From Angiostrongylus vasorum (Eukaryota; Nematoda; Chromadorea; Rhabditida; Metastrongylidae): a stretch of 64,000 nucleotides of DNA. The position numbers and the translations under genes are program-made. This document shows positions 23,062 through 34,544 of this stretch, in pieces; the first letter of the stretch is position 1; every line of letters begins with the position of its first letter. The notes under the pieces are model-generated. The model made no database searches. It saw only the letters and a program-made list of their open reading frames with translations, and was not told where the DNA came from. The stretch covers positions 1 to 64,000 of the forward strand of contig JADANN010000184.1 of the NCBI GenBank assembly GCA_018806985.1, in the 5' to 3' direction.

Positions 23062-24549
23062 CAAACACGAAGAATTCCGCCTAAAGAATAGTCATGTACA
23101 AACACCAAATGTTTTTGGCATTGCAAATTCGAAGTACTCAATTGATAGCAACATCCTATCGTATAAACCACAAGAGCACACCATTGGCGAATTACGTTCA
23201 ACAGCGGCTGACATCGTCACCCATACCAGAATGATATAGTACCAACGAACGAATTCGTCAGCTACAGTCCATATTGTGTAGAAGGAGCAATTTCTTCCCT
23301 CTAAAGCGCCGTGCCACTATGATTAAATGCTTCATCCAGCACCACAACAAATTCAACTCATTTCTGAAAGGAGAAACTAAGAATAGATAGTAAAACGTGT
23401 AACTAAACAGTAATTGACTGTGTGCATTCTATACAATTCGCGCTCTGAGCTACCGATATAAACTGAATGGCGGCAATTTTCTACACAACGGCTTACTTTG
23501 GGCTAGAAAACCCTTCCTCTAAACCCTTGTAATCGATCGAAAAGTTGTTCAACATAGATATTGTGGTGGGCGCTGGTCTGAAATAGCTCTTTTCTATGCA
23601 TAGATATATAGAAAAACATTTTCAACTTTTATTTACTATCTATTTCCTTTATGCAAAAGGCTGTCACATGAGGAACATTCACGAGAATACTGAGAAATGA
23701 GCAGTACTCGGAACCTCAGAACGGTTACGAGATTCCGACTACTACCGGTGTCTCAGCATCCATATGATTGTAATTCTCACTCTACCCTGCCATGAGAAAA
23801 AAAAACAGTAAGTAAAAGTTAAAATACAACGAATCCAAACAAAATCTGGAGAGTAGAGGAAGGTTGAAGAAGTCGGTGAATACAGTTCTGATGGGCGCCA
23901 GAAGTGCCACGGAACTTAGGTTTTACACAATGGAATCGTTTCGCTCTCATTTTTGTGTACCCACCAACACCGTCGTTCTCCTCGTTTTTGAACTTGTCAG
24001 CAAAGGGATTACTAAGTGGCACTTTCATTGGTGGACATTTACACACCATATCATAAACGGTTCATGGAAACTGGAAGTTCGCCATTCGCTACGACGAGTT
24101 GTAAAAACAAACTGGAAAACTCCTTTGTGGAAGTAGGTTGTAGTTCAGGAATAGCATGTGCTACTAAAGAAACAAACAGGAGGTTTAATTCGCACGTTAC
24201 ATAACAAACACACTGAGATTATTGACCTATGAACACACAACAATAACCTTATCCTAAGCTAAAATGTGGAACATGTTCATATAAGGTGCTGGCCGTCACA
24301 GTGAAGAAGGTTTTAACGTCGAAATCAGGAACTTATTATTACACCACCAATAGTTTACGGAACCCTCGCATACCTTAGTGGTTCACCGATGCCTTCCTGA
24401 AGTTGTGCATTTCGGAAGTGGAAGTGGTGATTCCTAACAGGACTCTAAAAGAAGTCAGCGGTCAGAAATACTGTGAATGGCCAAAGCTAGCTTATGTTGT
24501 ACTTTAAATATAGTCTGAACATATGAAAAGCTGAACTACGAATTTAGTT
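23062..24549. other. No gene established; family C tail at 23730-23830
   Basis: 23730-23830 has GTGTCTCAGCATC, TACCCTGCCATGAGAAAA and CAGTAAGTAAAAGTTAAAAT, the 3' part of a degenerate plus-oriented family C copy. ORFs at 23819-24136 on both strands have no domain I can name. Confidence 0.4.
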
Positions 24550-24965
24550 TGTTGTAAATTCATGGGAAGAAATAAGCGTAGCGAATTGCCAAGAAATCCA
24601 GACAGCCACTGTCCACGGCTTCCAAAGACGCTAGTTAGCAAGACTTCGTAGTACGCTGATCTGCAGCTATTACAGTTCCACTCACTTACAACGCCCTCTC
24701 ATAAGCCGACTTGGGGGTTCCTGGAAGAAATCGTTTTATTTACACACAAAAACGTCCTTCGCTGCTGACATATCCAGGATCAATACATAGAAAAGGCACC
24801 ATAAAGTTAATTTGAGTCCGACAAATACCTTCAAGTATGTGAATGGAATTTGCGGCCACAACTGCAGCATCACAGTTGGATATGGAGCCTGACCAAATGA
24901 TGGATGACGCATGTAAAACTTGAGAAACACCTTGCTGACTTGCAAACGAATACCCTTTTAAGTCT
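24550..24965 (-). pseudogene. dhc-1: dhc-1 relic: AAA5
   Basis: The minus frame ISNCDAAVVAANSIHILEGIC matches the dynein block YLS..D.R..W.ANSLP.DDLC just before AAA5. ICRTQINF and PFLCIDPGY follow, corresponding to LCTEN and the YPLIIDPSGQA block. A weaker match to the RK.LES.LRFGNSLL block lies at about 24640-24575. A donor-like GTATTT at 24840 may be a retained splice site. Beyond about 24550 I lose the match. Confidence 0.75.
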
Positions 24966-25533
24966 CCGAAAAACGACTTTTGCACAATATTTATTGCAAA
25001 AGTGAAGAAGAAATATGTGCGACAGAGAACTCCACTAAGCCAGAAACGAAGAACGAGGTGGCGATCCCCACATTAGTAAAGCGCTGCGATGTGCATTATC
25101 AAGCACCTCGAAGTTGTAACAACAAAATGTGCAATTGTGCGAACTCTGTTTTACGATGATTACTGCTTTTCAAAATGTGCATTTTGAAATAGTCGCAATC
25201 CAACGAATATCTAGAAGCCAGCTCGAAGACGCGTATTCCGTCATCTCCACAACGTTTCTCCTGTTCCGGTTACGTAAATGCTTCCGCATGACGGCCTTAC
25301 ATTAATCGAAATAACAGATCGAAATATAATCAGGGACAATTAGAAAATCTGCGAACAAAGCAATTATGTGACAATTCTCACATATCTACCATTTTAAAGC
25401 CAAAATGAGAAACGTCTTCTACTCGCCGTTGGCATAATAGCTCCTTGTAAAAGCAGCTGCAGCTCCTTCAAGTCAAGAACACGGATTTCATTGATATCAT
25501 TCAAAGCGGAATTTACCCGATTTGTTTTCAATT

Positions 25534-25790
25534 CTAGTTTTGACAAGCAGATTTAAGAAGCAAAAACATACCGCTACCATCAGATAATACATGACGACTT
25601 CTTCTGCAGGAAGGAAACGAACCACCCACTAGAAACTTAGTGGTGATAAAGTAAAATAAGACGCCAAGAGACAATACATATATGACATAATTGAGGAAGG
25701 GAATGAGTGAATTTGTGTACCCTCTAAGACTATCTCTTCTTAACTGGTCATGTGCAAATGTGCCTTCCACCAAATTGTACATCTTTCACA
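25534..25790 (-). other. Open frame with hydrophobic run inside the dynein relic
   Basis: An 82-codon minus ORF contains SLIPFLNYVIYVLSLGVLFY. It falls where the dynein relic should encode the region between stalk and AAA5, which is not hydrophobic, so this is probably intron or eroded sequence. I do not call it a gene. Confidence 0.4.
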
Positions 25791-25959
25791 CTGCAAAAAC
25801 TTAGTTGTGGTAAACGGAGACTTTCAGTTTGCATGAACATAGGAGGAATATTCAGGCAAAACAAACTGCTTTGATTCGCACTCATGATCACGAATAATTG
25901 TTGATCACGAGATATGAATAAAACTCGGAACCTCAGGTGAGCTTTGAGTCTGCGATTAT

Positions 25960-26600
25960 ACTTTCCTGGATTCATAACATCCTGCTCTTTACACGCAGCA
26001 CTAGACTGTTCTAGTTGTGCAATGCGTGCTTTCACTGCGTTCCCTTCGGTGGTTTTCTCTTAGCGTGAAATTCTAATCGCTTCAGTTCGCTGCGAAGGGA
26101 TCCCACCCAGGAAATCGCGATAATAAGAGGTTAGCTCTGAGGTAACAGTGCAAACAACACAATTGCTGTTCAAGATTAACACATTGGGGACGATATCTAC
26201 GTTTATGTGGCGGCAGTAAAGTTCGCTACAAGTTGAGGCTAATACACAGTTATGGCTGGAAAATGCTGCGATACACACAAGTAATTTAAGAGTTGCGGTG
26301 GCCTCAGTGGATAAAAATAGAGTTCTCACTTTATGCCACATGCCAGAGTACAGCAGCTGAGCGTTCGCCCATTTGACCAAAGGACCGCATGCTTGGGAAG
26401 GACGATTGACCTAAGCATAAAATGGTCCTCATGACACTACAACGGAAGCAGAACTATGAACTGCACCTTATCGAACCCCCAATCGGGGTTGTTCACATAT
26501 TTGTCTACTTGCTTCTAGATATCACTCGTTATACTTTCTGTGTTAAATGCAAGAAATCGGGGTACAAAGCTGTTTAACCATGACTCCCCCAATTGCCTGT
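25960..26600 (-). pseudogene. dhc-1: dhc-1 relic: end of AAA4-AAA5 linker and C-terminal stalk base
   Basis: From 26597: AIGGVMVKQ, then FLAFNTESITSDI, a TAG, KQVDKYVNNPDWGFDKV; after a short interruption ACGPLVKWANAQLLYSGM and HKVRTL (to about 26318). The match resumes at about 26105 with LRSELKRLEFHAK and, shifted by one frame, EKTTEGNAVKARIAQLEQS to about 25980. These are the blocks just before and at the start of the returning stalk helix of cytoplasmic dynein. The 26106-26317 piece does not belong to the protein and is either an intron or an insertion. Confidence 0.9.
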
Positions 26601-27262
26601 GCATAAAGCACATCAAAAATTAAGTCTTTTGAAGACATCTCTAGTTCTAACGTTTTCGTCCCTTCATGTCCAAAGTTGAAGAATTCTTTGGAAACACGCA
26701 TACGCTTTGTTCGCATTATAAAACTGAAGGCAAGTCCTTGTGTAGTAAATAGTGACTAAACAATAAGATAAAGACAAGACAACACTTTAGAAACTACCCA
26801 CCTTCCATTCGGTGTCGACATTCTCCCCTAGTAAAACACAGATGGCTTACAGTGCTAATTTCACATCACAGGTGGGCTAGTCATTGATCTTACTTTTGCA
26901 AAATAATTCTTTCGTATACCTTTCATAGCTTATTGAGCTTCTTTGTCAGCAGGCTCGACCTTAAAATATGCTGCTTGCAAATAATTATAGCTACAACCAC
27001 AAAGATCCTGAAATATGAGGAAAACTCGGAACATCAGTGCGCCCGAGCACGTGACTACACTTTTCGGGAGGCGCATTTTTTGGCCATCGCATTGCCTTTC
27101 TCACAGACAGCTTTTTACCCTAACGGTGCTACAGCACCATATACTGCTTTAATAGGTAAGTGCAGTAAAGGAAATTAAAGACTGAAATACCAAGAATTTT
27201 TATGCGTAACATCAGCTCTTGAAGACGGCGACATTAGGAACAATAAAGTCCTTGTATATTGA

Positions 27263-27550
27263 AAGAAGAGGTAGCACAGTGGTAAGTGACGTAGTCGATC
27301 AGGAAGAAAGATGCTGGTCCGATCTCCTTATCTAATGATCTCCCCCAATAGAAGTGGGGAACGTCTTAGCAACGTTACCACTAAGACGGCAAGGATACAC
27401 GACTAGACCTGCATTCGACGTGCAAAGAAGACCAAATACTTAAGCAGAAGCAGAGGGTACATGCGCAATGTTCGACAACACTATGGATGTAAATGCGAGG
27501 AAAGAAAACGAAGCGAATCGATTACAAGAAATGCTGGGATCCGCAGAGTG
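27263..27550 (+). repeat. Diverged tRNA-derived SINE inside the dynein relic
   Basis: AGGTAGCACAGTGGTAAGTGAC followed by GCTGGTCCGATCTCC has A-box and B-box spacing like family B, but the body differs. A downstream block (AATGCGAGGAAAGAAAACGAAGCG..GCTGGGATC) is shared with 6450-6490. It may be a third tRNA-derived family with only one to two copies here. Confidence 0.5.
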
Positions 27551-28129
27551 AGTATAAAGTGAGCAATGATACTGGAAGGGCATGAGAACAAGCGTTGAGA
27601 ACTGTTTTCAAAGACCGTGCAGACATTTATGAACGGACATTCCGTGAATAGAATAGCTCACCTTTTCACGACTTATAATTTTATTGAAGTCGAGGATAAA
27701 TATGTACTTCACTGACATATACCCAAATTTTCTCAATGCTTTTCTCTCTCGCCATGGACGAAGAGGTGTTTCCAATTACCGAAATTGGATGCAAAATCAC
27801 CGAAGTTCGGTATTCATAAACAGCAATATAAGCAGAGACCTCTTAGTAACCCTCTCACTTGCCATACTCTATAAATCGCTGCGCGCTGTGCAAATTTGCA
27901 GTGATACAGGGGTGATACAGACAAATAAACTATAAGGTGCAGAAAACACCTTTTCCAGCCTTCTCATCATCTGCAGTGAACAGGGTATAGATTCGACTTT
28001 GCTCAGTCCGACAAGAGAACCAGAATGAAACTAAACGCATTGGAAACAATGCATGCGGCAGCTGATTGTGGTAGTACAGAAGTTACGTGGAATCCCACCT
28101 GTTCATTAAGTTTTTGGACGGGTTTATGA

Positions 28130-28260
28130 AAAGCACTAGTGCACTGATGACAGGATGACGACAAGTCGGTGGGCCAAGTATGAGATCACACTTTCAGCAG
28201 CGCAAAAGGTGGATCGCAATCGTTGCGGTCCATATCAACAGCCGTCGTAAGCTCTTATTG
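28130..28260 (-). pseudogene. dhc-1: dhc-1 relic: segment after AAA4
   Basis: Frame pieces LTTAVDMDRND and then HKPVQKLNEQ match the dynein stretch that follows the FNRC/WFGDW region (…DLDR…VHKTVQKLNE). The sequence between them is in different frames. Lower similarity continues to about 28030 and fades; the first half of the stalk coiled coil was not found. Confidence 0.7.
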
Positions 28261-28426
28261 AACCTTAAAAAGACCAATTATAAAGTTTGTGGACTTCGCA
28301 TTTAACCCGAATTCCAATTTTCTTTTTTTGTTTCGCAGAATATAGTACCACTTCGAAAATCTCAGTGGAAAACTTGGAAAATTCACAATCCCATAGCAGT
28401 TAAGAGGAAGCCCATATGCTTTGCTA

Positions 28427-28775
28427 GTAAAGCATAGTATTGGACCAGTCAGCAAACCAGTTCAGCCCACAACGATTGAAGAGAGCCGGTGAGGAAGAAG
28501 GGCGATCGCGAAGACCGCCACCAGACGGGTTCATTGTGATCACTACGTTTAAATTTCTCATTACCTAAAACACAAAATTACTCATTGGATCGTCCAACTT
28601 AATAAACATAATAAACATTAAGATATGGCTCAGTAAAATACAGTGAAGTCACCTGCGAAGTAAAATATTCGTATAGGTCATCATGACTGTCCACCATCAA
28701 TCCTTAAAGCTGAGAACCTTCTTTGGTTTGCATCACAAGAGCAGTATGTTCACCATCCTCGAATAAACCAGGCAC
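28427..28775 (-). pseudogene. dhc-1: dhc-1 relic: two AAA4 exons with intact splice sites
   Basis: Exon 28775-28653 (acceptor TTCTTTAG, donor CAG/GTGACT) reads VPGLFEDGEHTALVMQTKEG, then a TAA where dynein has a coding codon, then LMVDSHDDLYEYFTSQ. An 88-base intron ends in TGTGTTTTAG, and exon 28564-28427 reads [19 protein letters not shown].. [19 protein letters not shown], then hits TAG at 28424-28426. The TMNPSG and PALFNRC blocks are hallmarks of this AAA module. Apart from the stop the 46-codon exon is clean, so decay is not ancient. Confidence 0.93.
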
Positions 28776-28960
28776 CTAAAGAAGCATAAATACTTATTTA
28801 AATATTACAAGGGAAGAAATGAGAGAAACAAATAGAGCAGAAAAACTAACAACATTGTTTCTACAATGTATTAATTTAACCAGCGGCATGGATTAAGCAA
28901 TAACAACTTCTTGGTATGAGAAAAGCCTTCCGAAGTAAACAACGAAAAGAGAAGAAATCA

Positions 28961-29400
28961 CTTTTCCATTGGCCGAATGAGTGTTTGGCCTTTTAAGAAT
29001 TCCGCTATCCAACATGTCTGACCCATCCAGATTTTCTCCTTGCGGCAACTAGTAGAACATAACCCTGAACGCATACTCTTGTCGAAATCCGCAGCGGTGT
29101 ATTTCGAATGCACTTTGAGTTGCAACAGCTCCATACTCAATTACAGTTTTCAGTACAAAAACCTTCAAAAAGGTAAAAGCAAAAAAAGAGGCACTTGAAA
29201 TACACTCAATCTACTTAGCCATGCTACGAATCCAGAAAGCGTTGTCTTTCCGACTCCAGTTGTGTCAATAAGCAAAAGGATGTCCTTGGGGTTGACGATA
29301 TATTCGGTCAATGCGCAGCACATGGTAATTTCACTTATACAACTCAGAAAGGATGAAAATACTTTGACAATTGCGAATACATTACCTTTGATTTCGTCCC
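28961..29400 (-). pseudogene. dhc-1: dhc-1 relic: AAA4 P-loop exon and next exon
   Basis: 29324 onward reads HVLRIDRIYRQPQGH, then a one-base frameshift, then LLLIDTTGVGKTTLSGFVAW and SRLSVFQ. The Walker A of AAA4 is GVGKTT here; the usual dynein form has a glycine-rich G..G.GKTTL, so TT replaces part of it. Exon end CAA/GTGCCT at 29195 and a 75-base intron lead to KVHSKYTAADFD at 29119. The expected acceptor AG has become AA. After KEKI the frame shifts and a few codons of the Walker B strand are lost, and the text resumes as SDMLDSGILKR and ANGK up to 28961. Confidence 0.92.
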
Positions 29401-29430
29401 TTCTGAGAGGCACGCAATGTTTTGACAACC

Positions 29431-31875
29431 GACATGAATATCAAAATTGTCGGCGCTGAGCGTCTTTCACATCGCAGCAGCATCCAAAATACCTAAAACT
29501 AGTAATGCTAAAACACCTTCTAAAACCCGTAGAATCGAGGCAATGTGGTTGATAAATGAAAATTTAGGGAAGAAGATGAACACATAAATCAAACCGAGTT
29601 ATTCCGTTAAAAAAGTGAAAATAACTGAATAGATAAATCTTAGACTCCTAAGCCCAATAAATTTAAAAGATCATAAAAGAGACCCGAAAAGATTAAGGTG
29701 AACATCACCCATGAATACATATATAAACTCACACAACTGGATGTTTAGCGCTGAGTATCGGCACGCGTTAAGATGCCTTTCAAAGCCTCGTCACGTGGAA
29801 CGCACGTTATCAGCAATTCCTTTTTTCTTATCAAATTTGCTAAATTGGTAGAGAAACCAAACTTGCAGCTTCAATAAATCATTTTGTCGGAAACCTTGAG
29901 TTGACGACTCCGAACAAGAAATGACATGACAGTAGTTCTCGTGTTGGAGTTTCTCAGAGTGTCCAAAAAGAACACAAACTATCTTCATCGAATTGTTCTC
30001 CTTGAAGGTTTTTTCTTACTTTCTCGACTGATTTCTGAATAGATACAAGCTCAGTAGGTCTGAAGTGGCTTTGTAAATTTAGGTTATCTTAAACGAAATT
30101 ATGGCAAATTTCCTTATAACTAAAAAAACACCACTAATACACAATCTTTCAAAACGCCCCTTATTGTTAAGCTTCGTCCATGAAGCTAAGCAAAAGCTAT
30201 AAAGGTTGAACAGTAGGGCGAATTTGACATGCCGTCAGTAAATCGGGTTGTTAACAATAGATAGTCGTACTGTAATCTTCCAATCCTAATGAGCGCCTTG
30301 ATTATCACATTTCAGCAGTGTGAGTCCTTTCAATGAGTCCAGACAAAGTCGAGGCGATCCCAACTGTCGAAATTTGTCCTTAAAGTTTCAGATGTATCGA
30401 TACGACATGATATCAGTAGTTTCCGGAAAATTATTAGAGGCGACAAGATATGGTCTTGCTCTTGTGCAATTAGCATATTCCAAAAAATTTCTAGCTGTTC
30501 CCATAATCAAATCGATTTTTTTTTGAAAACTGTCCAAATAAACCAGTCGTAGGACTTTGATTCTGCACAAAATTAATACCTGACGTGTTTACGAATTAAC
30601 AGCCTAAATAACTTTGATGAGAGGTCCTACTATAAATTTTCGTACCACCTACGTTATAGTTCCTTAGCCATTGCTGGTTCCGTTTCGCAATTTCAACCCT
30701 ACTTCGTTTTGCTGTGAGACCCATCTGTGACTCCTCTGCCGTAAGGCAAAAACCAGTGTTGGCCAGTAGGATCTGAATTTCTCGAATAACTATGAATAAT
30801 GGCTTTAAGAGGAGCTAAGAGTAATGTTTAGACTGATCGTGGTGAAAACTTTAATCGGGAAATGTCATAACAGACGTCATAGATGACGGCTTCCTATCAA
30901 CCAACAGGATAGCTTCAGTTAAGCTCATGGTTGACTTGCTAGAGGTTGAATAACCACAGTGATCTATCTCATTTTACCATCTTGACTACTTTCTGATCAA
31001 ACAGACAGTCCGGTTACTTTAGCTTAAAAATAATGCACTTCGTTGCCAGTTTTTGTACATCGAAATAAGTGAATATGTTTCCATGAGCGTATTACCGCAC
31101 TGGAATTCGATGAGCAACGCTGTCATTAAGATGTCAGTCGACTAATCACAGGAATAACAGCTATCGAAGATTCCTAGGCGAAACGTGGTCTGTCAGCCTT
31201 GTCTTTATTCAAAAGCTCCCAAGCATTCCAATAAATACTTCGTTTTTCGAGACACACGAAGACTGCCATCGCTTTCGCATGAGGCCCTGAAGTTTTTCTG
31301 TTTGGTTAAAGGATGGGGACAAGTAGTTCGTAAGGGCCCACATACGGAGAATATTAATCGGAGGTGATCCTGACCCATCTCCCATATATTTGCTTCCTAG
31401 TTTATTATTTGTTTCCCTTCTGTTGAATTGACGTGTAGCATAGAATACCCACAAACACAAGTACACCCAAGCTAGTATACCTGGATGTAATAACGTACAC
31501 GCGAAAAGCATCAGTAAACCTGGCCCAGCAGAAACATGAAAACCATCGGCTTCATCCATCTACATCTCAGGGAGAGCACTTGCTAGTTTTGGTCCATATT
31601 TAACCCTCTTTCAATCATCAGTCAGTCAATATGCAACGTATCATTGCGACAAACCTAGCACTAGCTTATTCGTAAGACGGCGATATCAAGAATATTATAT
31701 CACCTCCTTTAATTCGTTTTGTTGGGTTGCAACTGTCATCACTATGCAGCTAGAAGTGATGTATGGGTGTTGGGATTGGAAAATTTATGATATAGCGGTG
31801 AGATAAAATTCCTATGATAATAAATATAGCATAGGCATATAGAACCAATAGGTTATATAAAACGTACTACCAGAA
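29431..31875. other. No gene established
   Basis: I looked for AAA3 and earlier parts of the dynein gene here and did not find them. A minus ORF at 31209-31559 has a hydrophobic segment (LLMLFACTLLHPGILAW) and a downstream coding-like part (ILRMWALTNYLSPSFNQTEK) but no recognisable family. Confidence 0.4.
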
Positions 31876-31880
31876 TAGGT

Positions 31881-32020
31881 GAAGAAAGATATGATGCTCG
31901 ACGTGTCCCTAGAGCGAGCAGACCCCACTGGGCTACTCTTGCACTCGACAGGAAAAAATGGAAGACTTACTGGCACCCGCTCGAGTCACTCGACGATCAA
32001 CGGGACAACAGGTGGTACAG
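31881..32020 (+). CDS. Exon-like segment, possibly a retroelement C-terminus
   Basis: Open plus frame ending HWATLALDRKKWKTYWHP.. DDQRDNRWYR at a donor (ACAG/GTAACC, 32021). The W..LA.DR..WK.YW pattern resembles C-terminal tails of strongylid LINE polyproteins, but it could equally be a host exon. It is basic and has no upstream partner that I could find. Confidence 0.35.
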
Positions 32021-32403
32021 GTAACCAGAATAGGTATGGAGCTCAGTTTTCCAAAATACAAGACGATAAATCACTCCTGTGAAGTGAGAATGCAAATCTT
32101 TCTTAAAGAATTTTTTCCAAACAACGTAGTGATAAGTTCCTCATAGACAACAGACAAAGGCCCACAGTACCAAAGCCTACTTAACCTATTTAATGATGCA
32201 TCGAAACTTTCCCTGGTTTAACATTATTGTTTGTTATGAATTATTAGTATTAGCATTACATGACCCGTCATCACATCTGTCCTGATCCTAGCGCTTCCTG
32301 CATTCGATTTGTTTTCCTCCCATTCCCCGTCCACACAGGTGTCTGAAGATTTCGCGTGTTATTTCGGCTGCTTTTCGACGATTTCATCTTCTTTGTGAAT
32401 GTC

Positions 32404-33200
32404 GGAGAATGGTGGTCGGGTCGTTAGGGAGTTCCGCTACAACATTTGCGGTCGATTGCCGCCTCATCTTGGAGGGAGCTATTACTGGGTGTCGGGCTAC
32501 GATGTACAGAGAAGGGATTAACCCGGACAGGTCGCATGGTGGCAAATCTCCCTCTAATCGACAAAGGATGCGATTGCCTGTGATGGTGACGACCTTGGGC
32601 AGACTTTGGCCAGGCTAACCTCGGGACTTCAAGGAAACACAATGGCTAGAACAATAAAACTATGAAAAATGGAAATTATGCTGGGGCCCGCACAACAAGT
32701 GAAGACGGGCCATCCAAGTAATTAAGTATCCGAGTAAGGTGTGGTGTCCATCTTAGATCATCTTGTTTTTCGCTGCTCCGGATTCCTTCTCATCTGTGTC
32801 GGATGTAATACTCACTTAGTCTCACCCTTTCCATAACGCATGTTGGTGTAAAACAATGAAGAATAAACCGTCGACGTTGATCAATCCCTTAAGGATTCCA
32901 TATGCCTTAAAATTCACTAAACATCCTACAGGTAACTGAATGCACATCTGGCCTATGCTATGATTTCTCGTGTCCTACTGACGTGTCACATCAGTGTTTC
33001 AATCGCCTCAAACAAGGTGGAAGGTAAAGGAAAGACGCTTTCGAAGCTGACCAACATTTGAGCGATACGCCGTGTATGTGACTTTAACAAGCACCGAAGA
33101 GGTGGTCCAATAAATAAATGTCTCAAAGAACGACTTGCAGCGGTCTACTACTGCACCATTTAAGGGTCTTTTATACTCCAGGTAGGTCCAGTAGCAATTT
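32404..33200. repeat. Segmental duplication, copy 1
   Basis: Same series of blocks as 34545-35400: reverse family A, a unique CCTTTCCATAACGCATG.TGGTGTAAAACAAT stretch, reverse family B 3' half (CTGAATGCA.A.CTGGCCTATGC), CACCGAAGAGGTGGTC and CTACT..TGCA.CATTT. Unique sequence shared outside the repeats shows the block moved as a unit. Confidence 0.8.
32450..32730 (-). repeat. Family A repeat, internally shortened
   Basis: Reverse copy from GCCGCCTCATCTTGGAGGG to GACGGGCCATCCAAGTAATTAAGT. The CCTTCTCAGCTTGG part present in full copies is deleted. Confidence 0.75.
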
Positions 33201-33249
33201 GCGAGCAAAAGAGCAAAAGAAAAAAAACTAAGAAGAAACGAGAAAAAAA

Positions 33250-33520
33250 ACAGCTACTCAAACCTTGAACGTAGAGAGTCTGCGTCATCCTTAAGGAGCA
33301 GCGATCTGTCAGTGGTGCAGGAACAAGCAGCTCTTGTATCCCAAGATATCCAAACCCGTAGATGGATTGGGTATTCGCCATCTTCACAATGCGGCAACGT
33401 GCTGCATCGCGTTGTAACACATATTTTATCGCCATAATTTTCTTGCCAGAGGCGCTGTAATCGATCCCTTGTGTATTGCAGGGCGCCTCCGACCACTGCG
33501 CCACACGCACTCCACGTGCA
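33250..33520 (-). repeat. Family B SINE 5' end and adjoining sequence
   Basis: 33440-33515 reversed is GTGTGGCGCAGTGGTCGGAGGCGCCCTGCAATACA and a GGGATCGATTAC B-box-like stretch, a clean family B head. The body beyond about 33440 does not match the family, so the copy is truncated or fused to other sequence. Confidence 0.65.
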
Positions 33521-34540
33521 TTAATTTTGACCAAAAGCACTGCTAACAGATGTTTCTATTTTTTTCGTTTAATCAAAGGATGTCTTTCAGCTCTAAATCA
33601 GCCAGTAGGAAGAATGTTGCTAACACTACTTGTTCCACTGTGACGACACTTCTACCATCGGCAAACATGATATCTATTTGATTACTCCACCAAATCTCAG
33701 CTGTCAGTGCTATGACTTGATCCTGGATCATTTTAATAGAATTTTGGCAAGACTGGAAAACTACGGAAACCTTACCGGATACTTATTCAGCAATTCCATT
33801 ATTGCAACGCCAATGCGCAACTTTCAGAAATGTGCCAGGAAGAAACCCAAAAACATCACAGTGGTGTTCCATTTCAGCTTCTGGCGCTTTAAGCCAGTCA
33901 TTAATGCGAATTGAAGCCTCTGAACGGCTTTGGTGTGGACCGGCTGGAAAAATTCTACTCGTTCGCTTTTCCGGCTTTGGAGAGCGGTAATCTACAAAAA
34001 AAAACTGCTATACCCTCTTACAACGTGGTTTTTCTTCCAGAACATAGAAAGAAGTCACTCCAGCAAACATTTTCCTGAGATCTTTTTGTAGAAGAGAAAT
34101 ATCTTTACTTTTACTCATAATTTCTAAAAAATCTTCGTCTTCTACGAAGTGGAATTTGAACAAAAATAACAACCATTCCAGCGAAATCCAGAAATGATAT
34201 CATTTGATAAACATTCCGCAGAAATGACCTCTCCCTCTCCAAGTATTCACCAAGTGCTTTCTATTATATTTTAAATAACATATCTGCGACTCTACGAAGC
34301 AAACATTGATCTCGTTACACTTCGACTATGACAAGAATAGGTGGCAACTGTGTGACCTTTTTTATCAATGCCAAAAAACACCGTTGAATTGCTACAATTT
34401 TTCACATAAATAATGAATATAAGGCACAGGTGCACGGATCAGTGGGTATCCGTGCCAAAAATTGAACCATGAACGTTTGCTGACAATTCGATCACTGCAA
34501 ATTTCATTTACGGCTCGAATTCCCTACTGGAACATGCAAC
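33521..34540. other. No feature supported
   Basis: Spacer between the two duplicated blocks. A 94-codon plus ORF at 33630 has no recognisable domain. Confidence 0.4.
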
Positions 34541-34544
34541 GAAC

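Larger units (their letters stand above)
24550..29430 (-). pseudogene. dhc-1: Cytoplasmic dynein heavy chain pseudogene (AAA4 to AAA5 segment)
   Basis: Minus-strand pieces match, in the correct order, cytoplasmic dynein 1 heavy chain, the AAA+ motor that walks on microtubules: entry to AAA4 (HVLRIDRIYRQPQGH), AAA4 P-loop, AAA4 core, the region after the AAA4 arginine segment, the C-terminal base of the stalk coiled coil, and AAA5. Intron positions are kept, with some junctions still canonical, so this is a DNA-level copy and not a retrocopy. Frameshifts, in-frame stops and missing stretches (most of the stalk) show it is dead. A full protein is about 4500 residues; roughly 450 can be followed here. 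A SINE-like repeat at 27.26-27.55 kb and an insert at 26.1-26.3 kb interrupt it. Confidence 0.92.

Noticed and set aside
29165..29428. Stand-alone P-loop ATPase
   Set aside because: The GVGKTT loop is the AAA4 P-loop of the dynein relic, with the preceding residues one frame away.
24550..29430. Processed (retrocopied) dynein pseudogene
   Set aside because: Introns are present at 28565-28652 and 29120-29194, so the copy was made at DNA level.
31209..31559. Membrane protein gene on minus strand
   Set aside because: One hydrophobic run in a 116-codon ORF is not enough; composition changes along it and no family matches.
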